Notes: generated by a model from the letters alone, not told the origin. Shown: positions 12,526 through 25,779, counted from the first letter of the stretch. The stretch is DNA of 64,000 nucleotides from Xestospongia bergquistia (GCA_963965975.1 OZ014411.1:19000446-19064445), one strand, 5' to 3'. Program-made: numbers and translations.

Positions 12526-15223
12526 TTATAAGATTATATTCAATGACAATGCACTTTCAACAGTTCCAGTGGAATTAAATGCATTGCATATATACTGGCC
12601 ACTATCTGAAGAGTTCAAAGAATAGTTAACAAAAGTACTATTAGAAAAAATAGAATACTTGTTGTTAACTATCAACTCCTTTGCTTCATGTCTCCATGTT
12701 ATTTCTGGTGATAGCTTACCATCAGCTGCACAAGTTAGGAATACATGGCTATCTTTCTTACTGACAATTTTCTGAAAGGTTTAATAAACAGGGGAACTAC
12801 AACAAAAAGAAAAGATCTTTTATATAGAGTATTGAAAATAATATAAACTATATTATCATATCACATTAACAGCATAAAAACTTTCTATTTCAGAAAACAC
12901 TCAGTCCACTATATATTCAAGTAATAAGATGAGCTCATACACACACAAAGTATAATTGTTATTAAAATTTACTTTATCTCACTGAATAAAAATCAAATAA
13001 TTGTACCATAACAATACAAAAAAACAAAAAGTCGTCTTATAAAAAATGATTATACCATATTAATAATAAAATTAAAAGGGAGCCAAAGCCTCATATGCTT
13101 ACTATGTACTTGAACATAAGAAACTGCATTAGAAGTTCCAAACTGATTCTGAGCTCTACATGTATATTTCCCACAATGGTATCGTTTGGCTTTGTTAACA
13201 CAGAGCACCTTCCCTTCCTGATGTATCGATACATTGAGGAATTCATTCAAAATTGGTTGATTATTGTATAACCATGTCAATGTAATACTGCCCTGGCCCT
13301 TTGACATCACACTTGAGACAGAAATTTTGACCCTGCATTACACATGTATCATTGGGACAGTTAACAAAGTAAGGTGGCTCTGGTAAGCAAAAAGATCATA
13401 TTATATATGAACATCACTCAAATGATGAAACTGGTAAATTTGTCATGTTATGATGTTTTCTAATAATTACCTTCTTATTCTAATACTTTTAATGTTATGT
13501 TACCATGTACAGATCCAGCACTATTTATTGCCATACAAGTGTAATTGCCTGAGTGTATCAACTGTACCTTATTGATTCTTAACAATCCGTCCACTTCAAA
13601 AGTAATACCATTACCTGACGAGACCTTTACACCTATTAACAGAACAATACCATAAAATACAGTTTATATGAACTAGGGCATGTGATTATTCTGAACAATC
13701 CCTGGTGAAGCAGTAACAGTGGAATATTATTCATAAACACTGTCATTATGATATAAGCATACAAAACCTACCATTATACATCCAATATGTTTTAGGTATA
13801 GGCACTCCTACCACATCACAAGAGAGATTGACAGATGATCTTTTTAGCACTGACTGATCAGTTAGAACATTTCTAAAAAGTGGAGCTACACGAAGACTTT
13901 TAATTACTATAACAAAGAACAACTATACTTACATGCAACATCAGTTATAGTCACACTGAATAGAACTTCAGCTGATCCAACACCGTTATCAGCAACACAG
14001 GAGTAATTTCCAGTATCAGTTATTTGAGCATCTCTTATGAATAATGATCCATCTGGTCTCACGTTAAATCTCATTGGGTTATATACTGAAGTATTAATTC
14101 TATTAACAAACCAAACATAGGTTGGTACAGGACTACAGTCAAGAGTTATGTTTTGGCCCTTTGTTCCTTAAAATGAAACAGGTAGGTGCAATATGAACAT
14201 TCTGAAGAATGAAATAGTGATTGATTACAATTTATAATTCAGTTACAGGTACGTAACATTCTCATATAGTCAAAATTATATTATATATAGAGAGACTATA
14301 TTATACCCTTTTAGTATCAAAATTAATATAAACAGCTCCATGTTATTATAATATTAGAGAGTATCTATATCATTATTATATTATTATATTATATTATCAA
14401 TATTATATATTATATATATCTATAGTATCTATAGTTAAATTGAGACAATAATAAGCCTGATTCCTCTAATGAGACTTTTACAATAGTTAAACTTTAGAGG
14501 ACAGTGCTAACCCATTTCAACAATGCATAGCCAACTTTGCAACAACAAACACATAACAATGGCAATTTTTTTCACCTGTTTGGATGTTAACTTGAACATT
14601 GACTTGTATCCCACTATCTCGTGCTATGTTAAAAGCCAGACAAATATGCTTTCCACTATCATTAATGGTTGCATTATTGATCACCAGTGTTTCATTAGTG
14701 TAAACAACAACTCTACTAGAGAATATATCGCTGTCCTGCCACTTAACATCTGTAGGGAATCCATCAGTTGTACAGTGAAATATAATGGTGTCCTTTTCAG
14801 ACAGACTTGGGTTGCATAGAGAAGGATGGAAACACTAAAAAAGTAATAAGTGAATACATAGACAACTATATGTACAAAATAACACAAGTAATATATTATT
14901 TAAAACAAGTTCATAATGACACATTACAAGAGCTAATAGAGAATTTTACATTCTTTGACTATGTAAACACAGCAATCCAACATAACATTTTAGTTTGAAT
15001 ATCATTGTAATTTACTTTCATAAACAGTAAGGAGCACTTTACATATGGTTGGCACATGACTACTTATATGTGTGTGGGGGGATAACTCTCAAATATGGCT
15101 AGCTATTGTATGAGTCTGTACTGTATTTGGATAAGTCTGAATGACTCCAAAAGACTAGTCTAATACTGAGAAAATGAATCCAATATCCAATTTAACTGGA
15201 CAGTTACGTATCCAATGAGAGGC

Positions 15224-15409
15224 TGTTGTAATTCTACTAGTGACCAAGTTTACTAGTACAACATATATAATTAGTTAACAATAACTCAACTAGTGACGAT
15301 AGACTGTAAACTGAACAAAACTGAATTACACAACAATATATAGTGCATAAATTGAGTTCCAGAACATTCTATATAAACATTACATAATATGTTTATTTAA
15401 GGTACCAAA
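15224..15409 (-). repeat. 3' LTR of Ty3/gypsy element 1
   Basis: 186 bases, starting TGTTGTAATTC. It differs from the other LTR at scattered positions, including its last bases (CCAAA against CCACA), so the insertion is not recent. Confidence 0.92.
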
Positions 15410-15424
15410 TTTTCCCCCTTTTTA
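15410..15424 (-). promoter_or_regulatory. Polypurine tract of element 1
   Basis: On the minus strand a purine run, AAAAAGGGGGAAAA, lies directly before the 3' LTR. This is where plus-strand DNA synthesis is primed. Confidence 0.65.
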
Positions 15425-15684
15425 AGTTCAATTTAGTGGAGCAAACGTTTCAGTTGGTTTTCTTTTCCGAATTAATCTTCTTAACTGGTGAATCCACTAC
15501 TGGTGTTGGATCTTCAGGTGTTGATTGAGTAGGCCCTGTTGGTTCCATGCAATCTTCTTGAGCTTCTGGGTCCAGCGAAAACAACTACCTGATTAGGTTG
15601 AGGTCTTCCTTGAGGTGTGGTATCTATTATTGACCAATCCTCTTGAGTTGATAATGTAGTTTGTGACTCTTCTGAAAATCTTCT

Positions 15685-16680
15685 TCAAAGATGGTCAACA
15701 TGACGCAGTAAGGTCATGCCACTTTTAGTTTTAACTTCATACAATAAAGGTCCAGTTATTTTAGTTACCTTCACCGGTATCCTCATGGATCCATGAAATT
15801 TTTTTGCAAACAACAGATCATCCAGTTTAAACTTTTGAGGTTCCTTGCTAGAAATGAGTTTCTCCTGTTTCTTCTCAACATCTTCTGACATATCAGGATG
15901 TAGTGCATCTTAACATGTTCTTATCTTCCTCCCATTAGGAGTTGTGACGGGGAAAGTCCAGTGGTAGTCTGGCGTGTTACCCTATACTGAAGTAAAAATC
16001 TAACAAAACGTACATCAATTGGACCTTCCATTTTAACAACTGTACTCTTGAAAGTTTGAACTGACCTTTCAGCAAGTCCATTGGAGGTGTGGTGGTAAGG
16101 TGATGTGAATGTGTGATTAATACCATTCTGAGTTGTAAATTGCTTGAATTCCTCGCTTCCAAAACCTGATCCGTTATCTGACACCAACTGTTCTGGTATG
16201 CCGTGTGTAGCAAAGAATGAACAAATTTTAATAATGGTGCTCACAGCAGAAGTAGAGTTCACTATTTCAACATCTATCCATTTGGTATGAGTGTCTATGA
16301 CCACTAGAAACATTTTGCCCATGAAGGGACCAGCATGATCGATGTGTATCCATGCCCAAGGTCTAGAGGGATACTCCCATGGGTGTAGAGGAGCTTTACT
16401 AGGAGAAGGTCTATTCAAGTGACACATATTACATCCTCTCACTCTCTTGACAATATCACTGTCAATCCCCAGCCACCACACATATGAACAACTGAGGCTC
16501 TTCATTCGACTGACTCCAGGATGAGTGTCATGTAATTGATTCAGCACCAGTGGCTGACCAGGTGGAGTAATGATTACTCGTGATCCCCATAAGACACACC
16601 CTTTGATGATGCTGAGTTCATCTCGACAGTGAAAGTATGGCTTGAGATCTTCATTGTCAACAATGTTTGGCCATCTGTTT
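15685..16680 (-). pseudogene. Element 1 integrase
   Basis: The zinc-binding HHCC module is complete (HDTHPG, then CNMCHL). The catalytic core keeps D in HIDHAGPF, D in LVSDNGSGF and E in GLAERSVQTF. The main open part is 15921-16547. A C-terminal piece at 15685-15891 carries KVTKITGPLLYEV, the usual end of this family. Stops separate the parts. Confidence 0.85.
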
Positions 16681-16919
16681 AATACAAAATAATGAACTCA
16701 AGATAAGATTGGATCCTTTTCTGTCTAATTCTTTATTTGATTAGCAGTGACAATTACTTCTGAGAGTTGATGAATGAGTAAATCCACCAATCCATCTTTA
16801 CTTGACTCAGGTATGGTCTCTGGTAAAGGTAGTCTACTGGGAGCATCAGCATTTGCTACTTTGGATCCTGGTCAATATTCAATCTCATATTCATAAGAAC
16901 TGAGGAGTAGTGACCAACG

Positions 16920-17342
16920 TTAAATTCTCGATGCAGCCATCACTGATATCTGACGGGTTTCACTGAATAAATATTTGAGTGGTTGACAGTCTGAGTATAT
17001 TTTGAACTTTCTTCTGGATAAATATTGGTGTAGTTTCTTCACAGTGAAAATAATTGCTAGGCCTTCTTTTTCTAATTTCAAGTACTTCTTCTCAGCTGGT
17101 GAGAGAGTTCTAGAAATGAACACAATTGGTTTCTCTGATCCATCATCCATCTTATGAGCTGAAACTGCTCTTAAACCATGATGTGAAGCGTCACACGAAA
17201 GTATGACCTCTTTCTGACATTCGTAATGTACAAGGAGTGTCAATGATTGAAGCAACAACTTAGCTTTATTAAATGCATCTTCTTGCAACTTCTTCCAAGA
17301 CCAGTTTACATCTTTCCTAAGTGACTGATACAATAGAGACAA
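16920..17342 (-). pseudogene. Element 1 RNase H
   Basis: An open 140-codon stretch with CDASHHG, FISRTLSPAEKKY and YSDCQPLKYLF, the pattern of Ty3/gypsy RNase H. Its first aspartate and the Glu in KLEKEGLAI are present. The frame closes at its C-terminus. Confidence 0.8.
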
Positions 17343-17370
17343 AAAAAATTAGAGTAATAATTGAGCAACC

Positions 17371-18273
17371 TTAAAAACAACTTTTCAATTCTGTCACATT
17401 TTGAAGATGTGGGGCTTGTTTAATTGCTCTGATGTTCTCTTCTGATGGATGCAAACCTAATTGATCAATAACATGACCCAGATATTCAACTGACGGTGCA
17501 GTGAATGTACATTTGTGTCTCTTCAATGTTACTCCAGCCTCTTCTAAACAATTCAGTACTGTTGTCAGGTTCTCAAGTTGCTCCTGTTGACCTTTTCCGG
17601 TCACTAAAATGTTATCAATATATGCAACCACCCCTGGTAACCCTTGCAACAAACTCTCAATTGTTCTTTGAAAAATGGTGGGGACGGAAGAGATACCGAA
17701 AGGAAGTCATTCAAACTGAAATAAACCCTTCTGTGTGTTAATGATCGTAAACATTTTAGAATCCTCTTCTAGTACAATTTGTTGATAAGCATGAGAGAAA
17801 GGTGTAGTCTAGAAAATAGCTTTCCTCCAGAAAGAGCTAAGAATAGATCTCCCACTTGGGGAAGAGGATCCTCTTCTAGTTTGGAGACTGCATTGACTGT
17901 CACCTTATAATCTCAACAAAATACTCCCATGTCACTTGACAACTGGTATGATTGGGGCAGCCCAATCAGAAAATTGAACTGGTGAGATGACTCCAGCTTT
18001 AAGTGGATGTTCTAGTTCTTGATCTACCTTGTCACATTATGAGTAGGGGCCTTGGTGAGGTTTATAATAACTAGGTTGAGCATTGCTGGGGACACAGATT
18101 TTGGCTTTCATACCCTTCAACTTCCCTATCTCAGATCTGAAAAGACGAGAATGTTTCTCAATGTCTTCATCCAAAGGTGAGTTGATACAAAAGCTCTTGA
18201 TAATCTGCCAGTCTAGTTTGATCCTCTTCAGCCTGTTACGACCAAAGAAACTCATGCCTTTGCCCTTGATCAC
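17371..18273 (-). pseudogene. Element 1 reverse transcriptase (broken, catalytic Asp lost)
   Basis: The start of the domain is recognisable from GRNRLKRIKLDW. Finger and palm pieces lie in shifting frames across 17,650-18,000. The palm motif reads YIDN instead of YIDD: the codon at 17611-17613 is AAC, replacing the second catalytic aspartate. The connection motif VEYLGHVIDQLGLHPSEE is intact. Enzyme activity is excluded by the stops and by this substitution. Confidence 0.85.
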
Positions 18274-18397
18274 AAGAATTGGAAGTGTGACTGTTTGTGT
18301 CTGGTACTTAACCTTGACTTTGCACTTCTAACAAGTGCCCTCAGTATGAAGTGAGAGACGCGTTACTAGGGCGAAGCTGAACTGAGGAGGACAGCAC

Positions 18398-19348
18398 TCA
18401 ATTCAAAGTGTCTTCACTAATAATGGAGACTGAAGCACCTGTGTCCAACTCCATGTCAAACTTGTGACCATTTACTTCCACAGCTAGCTTGATTGGATCA
18501 GACCTAGAGGAAAAAGAATAAATCATAAATAAATTATTAGATTCTTCTGGAGTTAGTTCTTCCAGAGGTGATGACTCCTCCTTGTTTACAAAGTGCAGAC
18601 CCTTTGCTGGTCTTCCTTTGGGCTTCTGAGATTTTGTGGTAGAGCTTCGACACACCATAGAGATGTGGCCAGTCTGGCCACAATTGTGGCATTTTTCTTT
18701 CATGAACTGACATGTCTGCACCACATGCAGACCTCCACAACGAAACATACAATGGTGGAAGAACTCGAGTTGAATGTATTGTGTCGTCTTGTAGTGTGAT
18801 GGACTTCTTCCTTCCTAGTTTCTTGTTGCATTAAGTGAGCATGCTTCTTGGCACTTTCGAATCCTGTAGCTATCTCAACTGCTCGATCAAAGGTCATTAT
18901 CTTCTTCGGTAAGAAGGCAACTTCTGATATATTCGTGCTGTATACCACACACGAATTTGTCACAAAGAGTTTCGTCTAATGATGCCTTCTTAAAGTTGCA
19001 GCGTGCTGCCAACTTACGTAAGTCTGCAATAAAATCTGCTATACTTTCTGACTCTTTCTGGTGTCGACAACCAAATTTGTACTGCTCTGCTATAACCGAA
19101 GACTTGGGGTTGAAATGCTTCTCTAGTTAAGCTTCGAGTGTCTTTAGAGTCTCTTGCTCCAGTTTCTTGAAAATGTTCGCCAGAACTTCATACAAGTCGT
19201 AGCCAATGGCTGCAAGAAAGACTGACTTCTTCCAATCCTCTGGGATGTCATTGGCCTTAACAAATAGTTCAAAACGTTGCATGTATCTTGTAACATTGTA
19301 CTTTAACGGGTCGAACGGTTCCAATTGTCCACTGATGAGCACTGCCAT
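18398..19348 (-). pseudogene. Element 1 gag, zinc knuckles and aspartic protease (broken)
   Basis: The gag start MAVLISGQLEPFDP runs to an in-frame TAA near 19,126, and gag-like sequence continues in other frames. Two zinc knuckles follow. The first is irregular (CMFRC in place of C-x2-C); the second is canonical, CHNCGQTGHISMVC. The protease keeps its active-site motif DTGAS near 18,440. Frame changes separate gag from the knuckles. Confidence 0.8.
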
Positions 19349-19351
19349 CTC

Positions 19352-19370
19352 TTTTACCTCTAGTCGCCAA
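19352..19370 (-). promoter_or_regulatory. Primer-binding site of element 1
   Basis: On the minus strand TGGCGACTAGAGG begins a few bases after the 5' LTR end. Retrotransposon primer sites pair with a tRNA 3' end and start TGG. The plus-strand element at 52,033 also starts its site with TGGCGA. Confidence 0.6.
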
Positions 19371-19373
19371 ATA

Positions 19374-19559
19374 TGTCGTAATTCTACTAGTGACCAAGTT
19401 TACTAGTACAACATATATAATGAATTAACAATAACTCAACGAGTGACGATAGACTGTAAACTGAACAAAGCTGAATTACACAACAATATATAATGCACAA
19501 ATTGAGTTCCAGAACATTCTATATAAACATTACATAATAGGTTTATTTAAGTTACCACA
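19374..19559 (-). repeat. 5' LTR of Ty3/gypsy element 1
   Basis: 186 bases, starting TGTCGTAATTC and ending TTACCACA on the plus strand. It is about 95 percent alike to the partner at 15224 by eye. It is the upstream LTR relative to the element's minus-strand genes. Confidence 0.92.
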
Positions 19560-22050
19560 GAGGCTAATTGTACTGATAAACACTGACTTAAAACATTCTT
19601 TTATTTCATAAGAATACAGTATGGTCATTATAGAAAAGCATCAAATGATGTCAAATTTCTTATAATCTTCCACACTATTGTCCAATCTAAAATCAAGCTA
19701 TTTCTTATTTAGGACATTAGGACTTTTAAAGTCTACGTCTTGGTTTTCTTTGTCTCATTTATATTGCTCTGAAGTCTAGTTGTGCTATCAATCATTACAC
19801 TATCGTTTATTAGCTCAAAGTGCTCTGTGTCAATACAAGAACTGTTTCAAAAATGCTAAAATGATTTATTTATATTTCTATTGCTTGTAGTTATAGCTTC
19901 ACAAATGTTTATCTCTATATGATAGAGTGCTGTGTTCAAAAGGGGCCAAATAATATCTGGTTATTATAAACACAACAGCAAAGTTGCAATATACTATCTA
20001 ATATAGTGTCAATGGACAGTGTGTGTCAAAATTAACTGTCAATGGATAAATGCTATATCATATATAAATTCTTGCTATATAACATTTTAAAGATAAACTA
20101 GAATGTCTTAGAACAGTGCAACTATAAAAATAAATTAACATTTATAAGTCTCAATTGTTTTTAAATATATAATACCATCTAACATTTAATCATAATAAAA
20201 CCACTAATGTAATAATGCATGATACAAAGCATACTAAACTGTTTGATCAGACATGAGAACATAGGCCCCATGACTTTCTTCACCAGCAAGATCGTTTGCA
20301 ATACAAGATTGCAAACCACTGTCATTTTTGATACTACTACTCACTACAATTACGTTGTTGCCAATGAAAACACGACTACAGTTAAGTAAAATCATCCCAT
20401 CTTTTGTCCATTTCATCAGAGGAGTAGGATCACCAGAAGACACGCAAGTCAAGTTAAAGGATTGACCAGTTGTTATATCAGTATTATGAGGCTAATTAGT
20501 TATGTTTGGAGGCTGAACATCTAGTACAAAAAAAGGAAAACATTTGTTTTTAAGAGTATTTATACTTCAATATTGAGTATATACAATAAAAGAGAGAATG
20601 TCTAATGATTTATAGCAAATGTGATGAGTGTATACTCTTTTAGCCGTTCATATACTTAATACCTACCTACTTAACACTTTTTGACATGCTTAGCAAGACA
20701 TAGGGAAATAAAACTACAATTTCAAGGTTGATTCCTTCACTCTTAAGACTATAGTTTACATTTCATCACATTTTATATCATAAAAACAGTAAGAGGCTAT
20801 AAAATACACATGTAGTCATGCAGACCCAAAATACTAAGGTTGTAAACAAGTATATTCATTAGGTTTTACAGACATGTAATAATAAACTGACTTTGTTATA
20901 TTAAGCAAGTAAACGTGATCTCACAACAACATACTGTACCAATCTAAAGTATAAAACTTACCAAAAACTGTCAATACTCTAACAAAAATTGGAATGACTT
21001 GTTTGACCAGCCTCATTTACTGCATCACAAGTATATTCTCCAATATCAGCAAAAGTTATATTGACTATTACCAGTGATGAACTACCATCAATGGACGATA
21101 CAGTAACCCTATCAATGACAGAGCCATTCACTAGCCACTGTATGTATGGAGGAGGAATACCTCTTGTCACACATACTAACCTAATTGGGTCAAGTACAAA
21201 AAAATGAGATACATTTCCAACAATGGAGGACTAGATACATTCAATGAAAAATTTACAGCATTTTCTCCTACTATATTTACAGCATTACATTGATAAATAC
21301 CAGCATCAGAAAATGTAACATTGTTTACAATCAGTAGTTCATTTTTCATTAATATATGACCCATAATACCAGCCACTGGAACACCATTATCATACCAGGA
21401 GATACTTGACAAAAGTATGCTTTAACTAAACATACAAACTGGGCAAAATTTTTTTTTCAGTGACTAAATGATTAGATGAACTTTAACCAGTTATCATTGG
21501 AGACATAGGAGTTGGATCTACAACACAATAATAAATCAATAATGACTGTAAATCCTGGTTTTAAAACTAAAAAACAGTGTAATATAACCTTAAAATTTTT
21601 CATCCATTTGTACATTACATAAGAAATGATTTACTACTTATACAACTGTGAATTATTAATATATAATTAAGACGTAGACTGAGTAAAAAATTAGAGTACT
21701 ATAGTGAGTGTTCTAATTTAACTAATTTTTATATCAATTTCAAAGTATACCTATTGCATTGATTGTTTGCTTCTATTTTACAAAAAGAAAATAGCATTAC
21801 TAACAGTGCCCATCCCAGAGCCAGACACCAGTTGGCATTGGTACACTCCAGCATCACACAAAGTAACATTAAGTATGATCAGATCACCATTAGGACGCAC
21901 TAGAATACGAGATGAACGGACAGTGGCTTGTCCTTGAAAATACCAGGAAATGTTTTGAGATGGCTCTTCACTATCCAAACAAAGAGAACAGTGCAATACA
22001 ATCCTCTTGGAAAACTTGAAAAGTTGGTTGAACTTGAATATTAGGCATTC

Positions 22051-22664
22051 CTGAAAATAATGCAACCATAACATATATAATGTTACACAGTTAATGAATA
22101 ATAAATTGATATTTTGTCACAATCAATAAGTATAGAAACAGTCAAGTATAGGTAGATATAAGTTCAATACATCTTAAAGTTGCAAAAAATTTATTGATGC
22201 TGATCTATACATGGGTTTTTATTTAAATGATGCAAATGAAGTATTAACATATAAATTAACACTGGATAGTTTTAGCAAACAGAAACACCATTTTTATGTC
22301 TTCAAACAACCAAACTATTGATAATTTAAAGATAAGTTCCACTACTTTGATGCTGTAAATCACATACATTTGCTCTAATATGATGTTACTGTTCCATATA
22401 TTACTGATTTAAACATGGATTTTATATTCTTGAGAATTTCTCCATACCTATTACATTTGAAAACTATGCTTCTGTTTGCTAAAACTATCCAGAGTACTAT
22501 TTCTGAAATAGCATGTTTGGACAGCACAGACTTTTATAGTTTAATTGATATATTTAAAATTGGATTAAAAAATATATCAAGTCAACTGATCACTCTCCAG
22601 AATTATATTTTGTCAATCACTTCTGTACTAGTACTAAGTGAAAGGAACTTTTTTTAGGTTCTTA
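22051..22664. other. Duplication junction region
   Basis: 22,051 to about 22,640 matches 33,554 to about 33,985, the intron upstream of the Ig8 exon. From about 22,665 leftover GABA-B exon 6/7 sequence begins. The breakpoint lies in 22,635-22,670. An 80-codon plus-strand frame here has a diverged partner at 33,810, but both are antisense in an intron and unlikely to be genes. Confidence 0.7.
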
Positions 22665-23429
22665 TTAGCTGAGATATTTAATGTTATACATGCCGCTAAT
22701 ATCCAAACATTATCAGCAGTAGTTAGCTTGAGATGGTATGCAGTTAATTACTTTAACCTTACATTTAATTAATTGTACTATAATAATAACATAAAAATTG
22801 CTAAAATCAGATCATGTTAAAATCACGTAGCCTGTGATTATAATAGTAATGTGTTAAACTTAATTTAACATGCATTAACTTACAACTCAAAAACAGTTCT
22901 ATCATGTGACTCTCCTAATGTGTGAAAACACTTGAACATCCTTTAACTAAATGTACAGAAAGTGGTAAGTTGTAACAAGAAAATCACCCACTTTTGCATC
23001 TTCCAAGACTTCTTCAGGTGATATTTTAAAAGACTCAACATCAAACACAGTCATGTTGCTATTGTTACTTCTCAAAAATGACAGATACTGGACTATGTAC
23101 ATGCATGGCTATGTGTAAACATCACTGATTGAATAAATATCTAATGATGATCAGCTATGACATGCAAACAATAAATTTAATGACTATGATAAAAAAAAGA
23201 GTAATAATCAACCTTTCTAATTTCTTTCCTTGTGCCTTTCCCTTTTCAAGGTTCAAAGCAATTTAAGTTTTATGCAATTTGACGCCATGAATCTCACATT
23301 TAATTTTTATGTCTTTTTTCTTGTTTGTAGGTTATAGGCATGCTCACAATTATTCTTTATTAAAACATTTTTCTTGTTATATAGGGATAATAACTATTAG
23401 TCATCATAGCACTTACTACAATGTACCTT

Positions 23430-24175
23430 TTCATGTAAAGGAATAAGGTATTTAATACTCACTAATTTCACTTTTGGGTACATTTTTGCACCAGCTTGTC
23501 AAACTCTACTATATAAATTAAAATCACTCTTTCATTTACTAGAATGTTGTTCTTTTATGCATATACCAATTGAAGTTTTGAAGTGTGAACAGTGTTAACT
23601 AGAGTTCAAACATCTGGTTGCTTTCCAAAAAAACAGACACAAAATAGGTTATATCAGTTAGTAACAGACAATAAAGGTTAGTCCTACTGTCTTTTGATTG
23701 ACTAATGCTTTATAATTAGTGCTGAAAGTAGTGAGTGATCTATTTTTCATCAAATGGAACTGATTGAGAAGGAAATTCCTGGTGCTGTAAATAAATAGTA
23801 TCATCATAGATCATCTCTGCACTAATTGAAAGAGTTTATAATGTACCACTATAATGAAAAGTATATGACTCACTAGTTAAAACACTAGTCTTAAAGCAAA
23901 AGTCTCTCAAAAGAGAGTACAACTAGCTTTTGTGGTCTATTATTAACAGAAATGACCTACTTTTGTGACTGAAAACAAGTCAGTGCTTAAACTCCAGTTA
24001 AACACTGTTGTGTAGTTCACACTTCAAAATTTTGATTGGTATATGCATAAAAAGAATAAATGGTTCTGTATAACAGTTAGAGTAACAGAAAGATTGAGCA
24101 AATGTAGCCCAAGTGACATCACGTTTAATTATTATTAGTGAGTATTAAACATCTTAATCCTTTAAAAGAATTGGA
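23430..24175. mobile_element. Foldback insertion in the dead receptor's intron 3
   Basis: The arm at about 23,440-23,620 is the imperfect reverse complement of about 23,975-24,170. Shared blocks include TTTAATACTCACTAAT, TTTTATGCATATACCAAT and TTGAAGTGTGAAC. It accounts for the extra length of this intron compared with receptor B. It is non-coding, and no clear target duplication was found. The remaining intron parts (23,099-23,430 and 24,175-25,080) show nothing recognisable. Confidence 0.6.
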
Positions 24176-25080
24176 GCACTTAGAACCAAATAAAACATTG
24201 AGAATAATTAATCTTTCAGAATTTTTAATGCACACATAATTATTGCAACTTGTTAATCCTACATTTGGCAGCTATTTCTGCTTAAATACTTTATCTTTTG
24301 AGATGTGTATGCAGTTTTAATATTATGTTAATACAGTCAAATATATATATAATGAGCTAGCTATTATGTGAATACTAGTAAGTTACAAATGCATTATTGA
24401 AATGTTTCTATTTCATGGTCATGGCTTCAATTATGGTGACAAGATTACTTTTTGGCTTCTTGACTTACTTTAAAAAAGTATTGGATTATTAGAGTTCTGG
24501 TTGTGCATTCTATTGATGAATCTATGGTAACCAAGACATGGTTGAAATGACACAATACTTGATATAAATTACTAAATAAAGTAAATTAAAATGATCCTTA
24601 TATTTAATATGAGTATCAGTAACAAACCTCAAGTTTTTATCATAACAAAGTCTGTTTTATGAAGCAAATTTATTTATAATCCTAAAAATCGTTTCTTTCA
24701 CATGATTATATAAAACTAAAACATTCATCAGTTGATTCAACCACATAACATGCTGCTAATGATTAAATATTGCAAAGAAGGTAACACTTTATTGTTTTGA
24801 TTATTAAAATACTATGCAATACTGTTTATGTTGTTGTTCAACTTCTCATTGGTTATAGAAATAAATCATTGATTCAATATCATCTGATGTTAAAGAAATG
24901 TTTTCATTATTTTAGGCACATATACAACCAAAATTATGTGTGAGTTCTATATAAATAAATCAAATATTTTGTATCATTATCTTACAAATACACAATGTGC
25001 CTAATCTAATAAAAGCCTATAAGCGAAACTTAACACTCCATATAGTACATATATTCAATACATCAATATTATTATTATTA

Positions 25081-25779
25081 TTACTCACTGATACATGGTA
25101 TTCATCCTCTACTGAAAATATCCCAACTCTTTTCCAACTAAAATGTTCTAACAAGTCTTGTCTCACTTTATTTACAAAAGAGATCATCTGGTACTGTAGC
25201 ATAGAGATAAGGATATCTACTAGTGTCTTCAAGTGACGGATCAATCACTGAATATGATATTTAACAAAATAAATATTTACTCATATAGACAGTGCTTATT
25301 TATAATGATGCTTAAAATCATTCTATAATCATTTTATGTTATATCACTTGAAGCTATTATGCTATTTGTAGCAGTCTTTATATATAAAACTGCCATGTGT
25401 GTTTAAAGATTATAAGTATATAGTTGTTGCCACTTCTAATTCTTGTATATACATATAAAAAAATTATAATAGTTACACATAAAAAATTATTCAGAATGAC
25501 TGTATATATGTGTGGAATATATCACACGAGAATGATAAAACCTATATAATAAATAAATTACTTATATTTGTTACCATACCTGTAAATGTACACAAGAAAT
25601 GAAATCATTCTAATATATTAACATACCCATATTAATATGCCCACTCTTTTCCAACTAAAATGCTCAAACAAGTCTTATCTCACTTTATTTAAAAAGTGAT
25701 CATCTGGTACTGTAGTATAGAAATAAGTATATCTACTATTGTCTTCAAGTGATGGATCAGTCACTGAATATGATATCTA
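25081..25779 (-). repeat. Tandem duplication of receptor exon 3 within the dead copy
   Basis: The exon reading WKRVGIFSVEDEYH occurs at 25,081-25,258, and its 5' portion occurs again at about 25,630-25,779 with its own intact acceptor. The outer copy's flank matches receptor B upstream of exon 3; the inner copy's flank matches receptor B downstream of it. The local duplication therefore lies within the exon. Confidence 0.7.

Larger units (their letters stand above)
15224..19559 (-). mobile_element. Ty3/gypsy LTR retrotransposon 1 (4,336 bp)
   Basis: Two 186-base LTRs (15224-15409 and 19374-19559) begin TG; the 19374 copy ends CA. The element is flanked by the 5-base target duplication GAGGC (15219-15223 and 19560-19564). 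Internal order on the minus strand is gag, zinc knuckles, protease, RT, RNase H, integrase, which is the Ty3/gypsy order. Several stops and frame changes break the coding region, so it is not autonomous. It lies in the intron between Ig11 and Ig12 of the dead Ig copy, in sense orientation. The intact Ig copy has the empty site near 31,125-31,140. Confidence 0.92.
12526..22050 (-). pseudogene. Dead partial copy of Ig domains 8-17 of the LRR-Ig gene
   Basis: Counterparts of the exons at 28032-33553 are found at 21751-22050 (Ig8), 20962-21517 (Ig9-10), 20239-20520 (Ig11), 14576-14834 (Ig12), 13933-14201 (Ig13), 13772-13885 plus 13471-13632 (Ig14), 13103-13379 (Ig15) and 12526-12796 (Ig17). Ig16 is missing. 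Visible damage: an in-frame TAA near the end of Ig8; a lost splice donor after Ig11 (GT to TT); TAA in Ig13 after VSF; TAA in Ig14 where the intact copy has an Arg codon; one inserted base in Ig15 near 13,290; a 7-base deletion in Ig17. There is no signal peptide or LRR part. A Ty3/gypsy element sits between Ig11 and Ig12. The fragment arose as the inner end of a tandem duplication, so it never had its own promoter or N-terminus. Confidence 0.85.

Noticed and set aside
11957..12800. Possible fusion of the Ig array with the GABA-B receptor next to it into one Ig-GPCR.
   Set aside because: The last Ig exon ends in a stop in both copies (TAA at 12526, TAG at 28032), and the receptor has its own start and signal peptide.
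14523..14998. Plus-strand frames over the dead Ig12 exon.
   Set aside because: They are antisense shadows of the Ig exon, which is recognised on the minus strand by alignment with 30507-30776.
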